A DNA stretch of 64,000 nt from contig NZ_CP100595.1 in NCBI RefSeq assembly GCF_024267655.1, forward strand, positions 2,976,001-3,040,000. The letters are read 5' to 3'. Below, piece by piece: positions 35,429 to 44,747 of this stretch. This DNA is from Arcobacter roscoffensis (GTDB taxonomy: Bacteria > Campylobacterota > Campylobacteria > Campylobacterales > Arcobacteraceae). The position numbers were made by a program, and so were the translations under genes. Position 1 is the stretch's first letter. Every line of letters begins with the position of its first letter. A model generated the notes under the pieces. It did not search any database and was not told where the DNA came from. It saw only the letters and a list, made by a program, of their open reading frames with translations.

Positions 35429-36217
35429 ATGATAGATAAAAACTCTAAAATTGTTATTTCAGGTGCAAATGGCTCTGTTGGTAAACTTCTTTTTAATAAA
35501 CTAGAAAAAGAAGATTTTTTAGTAGAGAAATTGGATTTAAATGACTTAAATAATAAAGATATTTTTATTCACCTAGCAGCAAAAACATCAAATACACAAG
35601 AGATATTAGACTCTAATATCTCTTATTTAAAAGAGTGTATAGAGTATTGTAAAAAGACTAATATCAAAAACTTTATTTTCTTCTCGACAATGTCAGTTTA
35701 TGGAAATATAAATCAAAAAAATATAAATGAACAAACTAGCTTTTCTAATACACCAAGTATTTATGGACTTTCAAAACTACTTGGAGAAGAATTATTAAAA
35801 GAGTCAGGTTTAAATGTTTTAATTCTAAGACTTCCAGCGATACTAACAAAAAATACAACTAACACCTTTATTTATAAGTTATACGAAAAACTATCAAACA
35901 ATGAAGATATAACAATTACTAACTACAATAAAACTTTTACTAACATAATAGATATAAACTCTATCTATGATTTTATTTTAACTTATGATTTTAAAAGTAA
36001 AAATGAAACTTTTGTTTTAGGAATAAAAAAAGAAAAAGCTTTAAAAGAAGTAGTAGAGTTTTTAAAAAAAGAGTTAAACTCAAAATCCAATATTGTATTA
36101 AATGATAATATTTCAAACTTTTACAATATTGATAACTCAAAAGCTATAAAATATGGTTTTAAACAAAGAAATATAAAAGAAGTTTTAAAAGAATGGATAA
36201 ATTTATTAAGGGCATAA
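35429..36217 (+). CDS. NAD-dependent epimerase/reductase (extended SDR)
   Basis: A 262-residue SDR protein with GANGSVGKLLFNKL at the N-terminus, HLAAKTSN, FFSTMSVYGN and SIYGLSKLLGEEL with the catalytic Tyr and Lys. It is short for the group, in the range of dTDP-4-dehydrorhamnose reductase-like enzymes. The start at 35429 lies 1 nt after the previous stop; an upstream in-frame ATG at 35390 is inside the previous gene and before the Rossmann fold. It may reduce or epimerise a keto-sugar made by its neighbours. Confidence 0.8.
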   Translation: MIDKNSKIVISGANGSVGKLLFNKLEKEDFLVEKLDLNDLNNKDIFIHLAAKTSNTQEILDSNISYLKECIEYCKKTNIKNFIFFSTMSVYGNINQKNINEQTSFSNTPSIYGLSKLLGEELLKESGLNVLILRLPAILTKNTTNTFIYKLYEKLSNNEDITITNYNKTFTNIIDINSIYDFILTYDFKSKNETFVLGIKKEKALKEVVEFLKKELNSKSNIVLNDNISNFYNIDNSKAIKYGFKQRNIKEVLKEWINLLRA

Positions 36218-36218
36218 A

Positions 36219-37265
36219 ATGAAAGCAGCAGTTTTAAATAATACAAATCAACCTTTAGCTATTGAAAATATTACATTTAATGAATTACAAGAAGGTCAAG
36301 TTCTTGTAGAAATAGCCTATAGTGGTATTTGTCACTCCCAACTTATGGAAGTTAGAGGTAAAAGAGGTGAAGACAAGTGGTTACCTCATTTACTAGGACA
36401 TGAAGCAACTGGATTTGTTCGAAAAGTTGGGAATGGCGTAACTAAAGTGAAAGAAGGTGACAAGGTTGTATTAGGCTGGATAAAAGGTGAAGGATTAAAT
36501 GCTCCTTGTGCTTCATATGATAATAATGGTAAAACAATTAACTCTGGACAAGTAACCACTTTTAATGAATTTTCCATTGTATCTGAAAATAGAGTAACAA
36601 AACTAGAAGAAGGAATACCTTTAGATGTGGCTGTTTTATTTGGTTGTGCAATTCCAACAGGAAGTGGAATAGTAATAAATGAAATCCAAGCAAAAGAAAA
36701 CACTACGATTGCAATTTTTGGACTGGGAGGCATAGGATTAAGTGCTTTAATGGCAACAAAACTTTACAACTTCAATAAAGTTATTGCTATTGATATTGAA
36801 GAAAATAAACTTCAATTAGCAAAAGAGTTTGGAGCAACACATACTATTAATTCTTCAAAAGAAGATGTAAATGAAAGACTAAAAGAACTAACTTTAAATG
36901 AAGGTGTTGACTATAGTGTTGAAGCTACAGGTTTAGCAAAAATAATTGAAATAGCTTTTAAAAATGTAAAAAACAATGGTGGATTATGTGTTTTTGCATC
37001 ACATCCTCAAAATGGAGACCTAATCAAAATTGACCCATTTGATTTAATTTGCGGAAAACAAATAAAAGGAAGTTGGGGAGGAGCTTGTATCCCAGATAGA
37101 GACTTGCCAAAGTTTTATAAGCTTTATAAAGAAGGTAAACTTCCACTAGAAAAGTTACTTGAAAAAAGATATACTTTAGATGAAATTAATGAAGCCCTTG
37201 ATGATTTAGAGAATCGAAAAGTTACAAGACCATTAATTCAAATAAATCCCGCCTTGGAAAAATAA
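36219..37265 (+). CDS. Zinc-type alcohol dehydrogenase (MDR family)
   Basis: A 348-residue medium-chain dehydrogenase. Catalytic zinc ligands are visible as Cys38 (YSGICHSQ) and His61-Glu62 (LLGHEATGF), and the NAD-binding motif is FGLGGIGLSAL (about residues 168-178). The lobe with four structural-zinc cysteines is missing; only one Cys remains (GLNAPCASYD). It may oxidise or reduce a sugar or polyol intermediate in this pathway. It lies 1 nt after one gene and overlaps the next (TAATG). Confidence 0.85.
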   Translation: MKAAVLNNTNQPLAIENITFNELQEGQVLVEIAYSGICHSQLMEVRGKRGEDKWLPHLLGHEATGFVRKVGNGVTKVKEGDKVVLGWIKGEGLNAPCASYDNNGKTINSGQVTTFNEFSIVSENRVTKLEEGIPLDVAVLFGCAIPTGSGIVINEIQAKENTTIAIFGLGGIGLSALMATKLYNFNKVIAIDIEENKLQLAKEFGATHTINSSKEDVNERLKELTLNEGVDYSVEATGLAKIIEIAFKNVKNNGGLCVFASHPQNGDLIKIDPFDLICGKQIKGSWGGACIPDRDLPKFYKLYKEGKLPLEKLLEKRYTLDEINEALDDLENRKVTRPLIQINPALEK

Positions 37266-38695
37266 TGAAAAAAACAGCTTTAGTTTATGGTAATTTTAAT
37301 ATCCTACACCCAGGACATTTAAGACTATTAAAATTTGCAAAAGAGAGTTCAGATTATTTAATTGTAGCTGTAAACTCTGATAATCTAACAAAAAATTTAG
37401 AGTTATTAGATGAAAAGACTAGATTAGACTCAATAAAAGCTACAAGTTATGTGGATGAAGCTTTTATTCTAGATGAAGATATTATAAATTATATAAAAAG
37501 AGTAAAGCCTTCTATCATTGTAAAAGGTAAAGAGCATGAGCAAAAGAAAAATAAAGAAGAAGATATTCTAAAAGAGTATGGAGGAAAACTTCTATTTACA
37601 TCTGGAGAAATTGGTTTTTCTTCTTTAGATTTATTAAATAAAGATTTTCAAGTTAACAACTCATTTATTCAACACTCATCAAGTTACTTATCAAGACACA
37701 AAATAAATAAAGTAAAATTAGAAAATTTTATTGAGAGTTTTTCAAAACTAAATGTATTAGTTATTGGCGATACAATAATTGATGAGTATATCACTTGTAA
37801 TCCAGTAGGAATGAGCCAAGAAGACCCAACTATAGTTGTTACTCCTTTATCTAATAATAAATTTATAGGTGGTGCAGCAATCGTAGCTTCCCATGCAAAA
37901 ACTTTAGGTGCAGAAGTTTCATATATTTCAGTTGTGGGAGATGATTTAAACTATACATATACAAAAAAGTATTTACAAAATCTAAATATCAGCACAAAAC
38001 TATATAAAGACGCTACTAGACCCACTACATTAAAACAAAGATTTAGAGCACACAATAAAACTCTACTAAGAGTAAATCATTTAAAACAACACTATATAAA
38101 TAAAGATTTTGAGAAATCTATCCTAAAAAAAATAAAAAAAATAAAAGATTTAGACCTTATAATTTTTTCTGACTTTTCATATGGTGTATTAACCAAGAAA
38201 CTTATAGAAAAAATCTCAGATTTTGCACTAAAAAATAATATCTCTATGGCAGCAGATTCTCAAAGTTCCTCACAAGTTGGAGATATATCAAAATTTAAAA
38301 ATATGGATATAGTAACTCCAACAGAGAGAGAAATTAGACTATCAATAAATGATTTTGAATCAGGACTTGTTGTATTATCAAAAAAACTATTTAAAAAATC
38401 AAAACCTAAATATATTTTCACAACACTTGGAAGTGAAGGGGTTATGATATATAACTCAAAACAAGATGCACTTTTAACAGATAATATTCCTGCTTTAAAC
38501 AATAATGCAAAAGATGTAAGTGGTGCAGGAGACTCTTTACTTACATGTTCATCAATGGCTAAAGCAATAGGAGCAAATATCTGGCAAGCTGGATATTTAG
38601 GTTCACTAGCAGCAGCAATTCAAGTAAGTAGAGTTGGTAATATACCTATTAAAAAAGATGAATTATTAAATGAACTAAGGAAGATAAATGACTAA
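37265..38695 (+). CDS. Bifunctional sugar nucleotidyltransferase/PfkB kinase, HldE-like with swapped domains
   Basis: A 476-residue fusion. The N-terminal domain (residues 1-130) is a cytidylyltransferase-like domain with YGNFNILHPGHLRLLKFA (HxGH at 15-18) and KPSIIVKGKEH. The C-terminal domain (about 155-476) is a PfkB kinase with GGAAIVASHAKTLGAEVSYISVVGDD and DVSGAGDS at 417-424, Asp423 being the likely base. Classical HldE/RfaE has the kinase first and the nucleotidyltransferase last, so the order here is reversed. Both activities fit phosphorylation and activation of a heptose-type sugar. Confidence 0.85.
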   Translation: MKKTALVYGNFNILHPGHLRLLKFAKESSDYLIVAVNSDNLTKNLELLDEKTRLDSIKATSYVDEAFILDEDIINYIKRVKPSIIVKGKEHEQKKNKEEDILKEYGGKLLFTSGEIGFSSLDLLNKDFQVNNSFIQHSSSYLSRHKINKVKLENFIESFSKLNVLVIGDTIIDEYITCNPVGMSQEDPTIVVTPLSNNKFIGGAAIVASHAKTLGAEVSYISVVGDDLNYTYTKKYLQNLNISTKLYKDATRPTTLKQRFRAHNKTLLRVNHLKQHYINKDFEKSILKKIKKIKDLDLIIFSDFSYGVLTKKLIEKISDFALKNNISMAADSQSSSQVGDISKFKNMDIVTPTEREIRLSINDFESGLVVLSKKLFKKSKPKYIFTTLGSEGVMIYNSKQDALLTDNIPALNNNAKDVSGAGDSLLTCSSMAKAIGANIWQAGYLGSLAAAIQVSRVGNIPIKKDELLNELRKIND

Positions 38696-40199
38696 AATTA
38701 ATTTTGATGAAAAAGAAGTATATTTAAAAGAGAAGAAAAAAATAAATAACATTAAAAAAGTTGTACTCGTTTATCCTAATCAAAGATGGTTCAAAGAAGA
38801 TATGCACACAACTTGGAACCTAAATCCTTCAACTTTATGTATTCTTGCAAGTATGATAAAAAATCATGTTGAAGAAATAAAAATCATTGATGCTCAATTT
38901 GATAATTTAACACAAGAAGAGTTTAAAAAACAAATAGAAGAAGAGAAACCTGATTTAGTAGGAATCTCTATTTTAACTACAGAATACAGTATTATTGCTG
39001 ATATTACACTTGACATAGTAAAAGGTTTTGACTCGTCTATTATTACTGTTTTAGGTGGTGTTCATTGTACTTTACACTTTGATGATGTTATGAAAAATGA
39101 TAAAGTTGACTTTTGTATTAGAGGAGAAGGTGAGTATGTATTCCAAGGTTTAGTAAAATACTTAAACTCTCAAGGAGAGCTTCCAGAAGAAGGCTTAGTA
39201 TATAGAAATAATTTAAATGAAGTTATAGCTCAAGAAGCAACACTTGTAAAAGATGTTAATAAGATTGCTATTCCTGATTATTCATTTATTGATTTTGAAA
39301 AATATACTATGAAATCTCCAAGAGAAGGAATAGAAGCTCCACCTGCCTTACCTTATGCAAGAATACAAACATCAAGAGGTTGTCCTATTGGTTGTACTTT
39401 TTGTTTAGTTGAATCAATTTCAGGTAAAAAACTTAGAAAAAGGTCAGCAGAAAGTATTATTGAAGAGTTAGAATATTTAGTTAAAAACTATAAAATCAAG
39501 TCTGTTGTCTTTGAAGATGATAATCCATTTGGAGATAAAGTCAGAACAAAAAGAATTTTAAAAGCAATGATCGATAAAAAGCTTAATCTTAAATGGAAAG
39601 CAACTGCAGTATTTTTACCAGCTATTGATGAAGAGATATTAGATTTAATGGCTCAGTCTGGTTGTATAATGCTAAATATAGCTATTGAGTCTGGAAATCA
39701 AAGAGTTTTAAATGAAGTAATTCACAAACCATTAAAATTAACTAGTGTAGCTCCAAAAGTAGCATTAGCTCATAAATATGGATTATTTGTCGTTGCAAAT
39801 TTCATTGTTGGACTTCCTAGTGAAACATGGGAGGAAATGAGAGAAACTTTTAGGTTTGCAGAAGAAACAAAAATAGATTATGTGAAGTTTTTTATTGCCA
39901 ATGTTTTTAGTGGTACAAAACTATATGACTACGCTATGCAACACAATGCAATTGATAAAGAGACATATAGTGAGTTAAATATTAACTGGAGATTTTCTAG
40001 AATAAAAAGTGATGAATGGGAGCCGGAAGAAGTATCAATTTTAAGAGCTTATGAATGGGATAGAATTAATTTTACAGATCCAAAAAAAAGAGAAAAAACA
40101 GCAAAAATGATGGGTATAAGTCAAGAAGAATTAAATAAAATAAGAAGAGAAACTAGAAAAGCTCTTCATAAAGACTTATATCCAGTGATGAATCTGTAA
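38688..40199 (+). CDS. B12-binding-domain radical SAM protein
   Basis: A 503-residue class B-type radical SAM protein. The N-terminal half (about residues 20-150) looks like a cobalamin-binding fold: PSTLCILASMIKNHVEEIKIIDAQFDNL, KPDLVGISILTTEY, VLGGVHCTL and FCIRGEGEY. The radical SAM motif is CPIGCTFC (Cys232, Cys236, Cys239), followed by VFEDDNPFGD and NFIVGLPSETWEEM. Such enzymes methylate unreactive carbons or rearrange substrates. The cobalamin-ligating histidine is not obvious. It overlaps the gene before it by 8 nt. Confidence 0.85.
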   Translation: MTKINFDEKEVYLKEKKKINNIKKVVLVYPNQRWFKEDMHTTWNLNPSTLCILASMIKNHVEEIKIIDAQFDNLTQEEFKKQIEEEKPDLVGISILTTEYSIIADITLDIVKGFDSSIITVLGGVHCTLHFDDVMKNDKVDFCIRGEGEYVFQGLVKYLNSQGELPEEGLVYRNNLNEVIAQEATLVKDVNKIAIPDYSFIDFEKYTMKSPREGIEAPPALPYARIQTSRGCPIGCTFCLVESISGKKLRKRSAESIIEELEYLVKNYKIKSVVFEDDNPFGDKVRTKRILKAMIDKKLNLKWKATAVFLPAIDEEILDLMAQSGCIMLNIAIESGNQRVLNEVIHKPLKLTSVAPKVALAHKYGLFVVANFIVGLPSETWEEMRETFRFAEETKIDYVKFFIANVFSGTKLYDYAMQHNAIDKETYSELNINWRFSRIKSDEWEPEEVSILRAYEWDRINFTDPKKREKTAKMMGISQEELNKIRRETRKALHKDLYPVMNL

Positions 40200-40924
40200 T
40201 GAAAGCCTTACTTTTAGCCGCTGGTTTAGGCACAAGACTTAGACCTATTACTAATACTATTCCTAAATGTCTGGTTGAAATAAATAAGAAACCTTTATTG
40301 GAGTATTGGCTTCAAAATTTATCAGAAATTGGTGTTAATGAGTTTCTGATAAATACTCATTATTTAAGTGATAAAGTTCAAGAGTTTGTAGAAAATAGTA
40401 ATTTTAAAAACAACATAACTCTTGTGCATGAAAAAGAGCTTTTAAATACAGGAGGCACACTTCTTGCAAATAAAGAGTTTTTTATTAAAGAAGAAGAGTT
40501 TTTTTTGATACATGCTGATAATCTTTGTTTTTGTGATTTTGAAGTTTTTGTAGACACACATAAAAAAAATAAAGATATTTGTGAAATTACTATGATGTTA
40601 TTTGAAACAGGAACTCCAAAATCCTGTGGAATAGTTGAACTTGATTCAAAAAATATTGTTCAAAAATTTCATGAAAAAGTTGAAAACCCTCCATCAAACT
40701 TGGCTAATGGTGCTGTATATATTTGCAATAATACAATACTTGATTACCTAGAAAGCCTAAATAAAAAAGAGATTGATTTTTCACTAGATGTTATTCCTAA
40801 TTATTTAGGGAAAATAAATACTTTTTTAAATGATGTTTATCACAGAGACATTGGTACAGTTGAAAGCTATAAGCAAGCAGTTAAAGATATAAAGAATTTT
40901 GATTTATTTAAAAATAATATTTAA
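40199..40924 (+). CDS. Sugar-phosphate nucleotidyltransferase (HddC/mannose-1-P guanylyltransferase type)
   Basis: A 241-residue nucleotidyltransferase with the signature LLAAGLGTRLRPITNTIPKCLVEI (residues 5-28), HEKELLNTGGTLLAN and IHADNLCF. It resembles HddC, which makes GDP-D-glycero-alpha-D-manno-heptose, and related guanylyltransferases; the sequence alone does not fix the nucleotide. It is the last gene of the plus-strand sugar operon and starts in the stop of the preceding one (TAATG). A second activating enzyme next to the HldE-like fusion suggests two activated sugars or two steps. Confidence 0.85.
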   Translation: MKALLLAAGLGTRLRPITNTIPKCLVEINKKPLLEYWLQNLSEIGVNEFLINTHYLSDKVQEFVENSNFKNNITLVHEKELLNTGGTLLANKEFFIKEEEFFLIHADNLCFCDFEVFVDTHKKNKDICEITMMLFETGTPKSCGIVELDSKNIVQKFHEKVENPPSNLANGAVYICNNTILDYLESLNKKEIDFSLDVIPNYLGKINTFLNDVYHRDIGTVESYKQAVKDIKNFDLFKNNI

Positions 40925-40982
40925 AATAAATCAAACTTTTAGTATAATAAAATAAATTTAAGATAATTACATAGGTGAAGAA

Positions 40983-41195
40983 ATGTCAGAAAACTCTATT
41001 CCAGATAATATTATTAAAATTCAAAAAAAACTTGCTTCTTTTGAAAAGGGTTCTAGAAACTATAAAAAGTACACAAAAATACTTGCAAAACATATTAAAA
41101 AACACTCTATGAAAAAAAGAGTTACTTCACATATTAAGACAATTGAAACTGTTGAAAAATTTACAGAAAAAAAGAATAAAAATACAGAAGAATAA
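40983..41195 (+). CDS. Small basic protein of unknown function
   Basis: A 70-residue lysine-rich, helical protein (for example FEKGSRNYKKYTKILAKHIKKHSMKKRVTSH). It has a start ATG with a GGTGAAGAA-like site 1-9 nt upstream and lies 58 nt after the sugar operon and 99 nt before recA. No membrane segment or known domain is seen. The charge suggests nucleic-acid or membrane contact, but nothing shows it. Confidence 0.65.
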   Translation: MSENSIPDNIIKIQKKLASFEKGSRNYKKYTKILAKHIKKHSMKKRVTSHIKTIETVEKFTEKKNKNTEE

Positions 41196-41294
41196 AAAAC
41201 ATTACAATTTGCAATAAAAATATATACTTTATATTTTTTCTGCTAAAATTCCAACATATTAAAAATAAATGAAATCTACACAGGATAAAAAACA
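41196..41294 (+). promoter_or_regulatory. recA promoter region
   Basis: An extended -10, TGCTAAAAT (41241-41249), follows a T-rich stretch, the usual promoter form in this phylum. AGGATA lies 8-13 nt before the recA ATG. I see no LexA-like palindrome. Confidence 0.6.
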
Positions 41295-42329
41295 ATGGAT
41301 GATAATCAAAAAAAATCTTTAGACTTAGCAATAAAACAAATTGATAAAGCATTTGGTAAAGGTACTTTAATTAGACTTGGGGATAAAGAGGTTATCCCAA
41401 CTGAAGCCATTTCAACAGGTTCACTAGGACTTGATTTAGCACTTGGTGTTGGTGGAATCCCAAAAGGTAGAGTTGTAGAAATCTATGGACCTGAGTCATC
41501 AGGTAAAACTACACTTACACTTCATGCTATAGCAGAATGTCAAAAAGCAGGAGGAGTATGTGCATTTATTGATGCGGAGCATGCTTTAGATACTGTATAT
41601 GCGAGAAACTTAGGTGTTGATATTGATAATTTACTTGTATCTCAACCTGACTTTGGGGAACAAGCTTTAGAGATTTTAGAAACTGTTATTAGATCAGGAG
41701 CTGTTGATTTAGTTGTAGTTGACTCAGTTGCTGCACTTACTCCAAAAGTAGAAATTGATGGAGATATGGACGACCAACAAGTTGGTGTTCAAGCAAGACT
41801 TATGTCAAAAGCTCTTAGAAAAATTACTGGTTTATTAAACAAAATGAATACAACAGTAATTTTCATTAACCAAATTAGAATGAAGATTGGTATGACAGGT
41901 TACGGAAGTCCTGAAACTACTACAGGTGGAAATGCTCTTAAATTTTACTCATCTGTAAGATTAGATATTAGAAGAATTGCTACACTTAAACAAGCTGAAA
42001 ACTCAATTGGTAATAGAGTAAAAGTAAAAGTTGTTAAAAATAAAGTAGCAGCTCCATTTAAACAAGCAGAATTTGATATTATGTTTGGAGAGGGAATTTC
42101 AAAAACTGGTGAGCTAGTGGATTACGGTGTAAAACTTGATATTGTAGATAAAGCAGGAGCTTGGTTCTCTTATGGTGATTCTAAAATTGGTCAAGGTAAA
42201 GAAAACTCTAAAGTCTTCTTAAAAGACAATCCAGAAATTGCAAATGAAATTGAAAAGAAAATTCTTGATGCAATGGGTGTAAATGATGAAATTATCCAGG
42301 GTGAAGCAGAAGAAGATACAGAAGAGTAG
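41295..42329 (+). CDS. recA: RecA recombinase
   Basis: DNA-dependent ATPase for strand exchange. The 344-residue protein has Walker A GPESSGKT at 65-72, [16 protein letters not shown] as Walker B, loop L1/L2 regions ([30 protein letters not shown]) and an acidic C-terminal tail (GEAEEDTEE). Length and all core motifs are normal. It has its own promoter and terminator. Confidence 0.98.
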   Translation: MDDNQKKSLDLAIKQIDKAFGKGTLIRLGDKEVIPTEAISTGSLGLDLALGVGGIPKGRVVEIYGPESSGKTTLTLHAIAECQKAGGVCAFIDAEHALDTVYARNLGVDIDNLLVSQPDFGEQALEILETVIRSGAVDLVVVDSVAALTPKVEIDGDMDDQQVGVQARLMSKALRKITGLLNKMNTTVIFINQIRMKIGMTGYGSPETTTGGNALKFYSSVRLDIRRIATLKQAENSIGNRVKVKVVKNKVAAPFKQAEFDIMFGEGISKTGELVDYGVKLDIVDKAGAWFSYGDSKIGQGKENSKVFLKDNPEIANEIEKKILDAMGVNDEIIQGEAEEDTEE

Positions 42330-42347
42330 AAAACTACTTAAGTATCT

Positions 42348-42382
42348 AAAAGGGGAGGAATTAATATTCTTCCCCTTTTTTT
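42348..42382 (+). terminator. Terminator after recA
   Basis: A 14-bp stem, AAAAGGGGAGGAAT with ATTCTTCCCCTTTT (one G-T pair), loop TTAATAT-like, followed by a T run. Confidence 0.9.
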
Positions 42383-42425
42383 ATGCCTAAAAATCTGTAA
42401 AAGCAAAGAGAAATTTAATTTTAGT

Positions 42426-42431
42426 TATAAT
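42426..42431 (+). promoter_or_regulatory. Probable -10 box of eno
   Basis: TATAAT 32 nt before the GTG start of eno, after the recA terminator. A strong ribosome site AGGAGA (42452-42457) lies between. Confidence 0.6.
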
Positions 42432-42462
42432 ATAGCAAATTATATGAATATAGGAGACCTAA

Positions 42463-43737
<1,275 letters not shown>

Positions 43738-43755
43738 TTAGATATTTAGTAGTTT

Positions 43756-43998
43756 ATGAAAAAAAAGCAACGTGGACTAAAAAAGTTTTTTGTAATTGTA
43801 ATTATCTCAGTAATAGTTACAATCTTTTTAAGCTACCATGTTGCAAATATTCTGTTTGGGGATAACTCTTTAAAGGTTTATAACTCTTTAAAACATAAAA
43901 GAGATTATCTTCAAAATGAAATCAAAAGATTGCAAAAAGAGAATGCATATTTACAAAAAGAGTATTTTGAATTAAAAAACTTGGAGCCCGAACAATGA
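43756..43998 (+). CDS. FtsB/DivIC-like septum formation protein
   Basis: An 80-residue single-pass membrane protein: basic N-terminus (MKKKQRGLKKF), one transmembrane helix (about residues 11-33), then a leucine-zipper-like coiled coil (LKHKRDYLQNEIKRLQKENAYLQKEYFELKNL). This is the layout of FtsB/DivIC, which links divisome proteins at the septum. It overlaps the next gene by 4 nt and follows eno closely, an order also typical for ftsB-type genes in other bacteria. Confidence 0.85.
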   Translation: MKKKQRGLKKFFVIVIISVIVTIFLSYHVANILFGDNSLKVYNSLKHKRDYLQNEIKRLQKENAYLQKEYFELKNLEPEQ

Positions 43999-44747
43999 AA
44001 ACTTTATCTTTATTTACATCAGCACTTATTTTAACAGTAAGCTTAGAAGCAAGAGAAAATCCATTTAATACTACAGCTGCATACGAAGAAGAAGCAGCAA
44101 GAATTATAGAGCTAAATGAAGAGAGCTTCTATAACCCTAGTGAAGAAGATTATGCTCAAAGAATGCAAGAAAAACTTGCAGTAGAAGGTGAAAATAAAAA
44201 TGAAGTTGAAAAACAAATAGAAAAAATTGTTCCTATGATGCAAGAGAAACCAAAACAAGAGCCTAAATACTCAAAAGATGAAGTAGAAAAACTTATCAAG
44301 AAAGCTCAAAAACAAGCTGAATACAAAACAAAAAAATTAATAGAAAAGAAACTAGAAGAAACAAAAAAAGCTGAGCCAAAACAAGTTGTATTTGTAAAAC
44401 CTAGACCTGATGTTATAGTTGAGGATATGACAAAAGAGGTTCAAATTCTTCCTTTTGTTAAACTTGAATACTCTGATAATGATCTTATGATTCATACAGA
44501 TTATAAAGTATCTAAGAAGTTTAGTATAAGTAAAGAAAACAAACTAATTATTGACTATAAAGCGAATCTGAACTTTTATACAAAAAGAGAAAATTTAGAT
44601 TCAAAGAACTTCAAAAAGGTTGCAATCGGAAACCATAAAAAGAATGGTTTTTTTAGAGTTGTAGTAGAACTAGATAAAAATCCATCTTCTTATAAAGTTG
44701 ATTATAAAAACAACTTAATTACGATCTTTAATAGTGATGAAATGTGA
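43995..44747 (+). CDS. AMIN-domain periplasmic protein
   Basis: A 250-residue exported protein: a signal peptide (MKTLSLFTSALILTVSLEA, likely cleaved about residue 19-20), a long charged coiled-coil-like middle (about residues 40-135, rich in Glu and Lys), and a C-terminal beta-rich AMIN domain (about residues 160-250, IDYKANLNFYTKRENL...FRVVVELDKNPSSYKVDYKNNLITI). AMIN domains direct proteins to peptidoglycan or the septum, which fits its FtsB-like neighbour. Its 3' end overlaps the convergent antiporter gene by 33 nt. Confidence 0.82.
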   Translation: MKTLSLFTSALILTVSLEARENPFNTTAAYEEEAARIIELNEESFYNPSEEDYAQRMQEKLAVEGENKNEVEKQIEKIVPMMQEKPKQEPKYSKDEVEKLIKKAQKQAEYKTKKLIEKKLEETKKAEPKQVVFVKPRPDVIVEDMTKEVQILPFVKLEYSDNDLMIHTDYKVSKKFSISKENKLIIDYKANLNFYTKRENLDSKNFKKVAIGNHKKNGFFRVVVELDKNPSSYKVDYKNNLITIFNSDEM

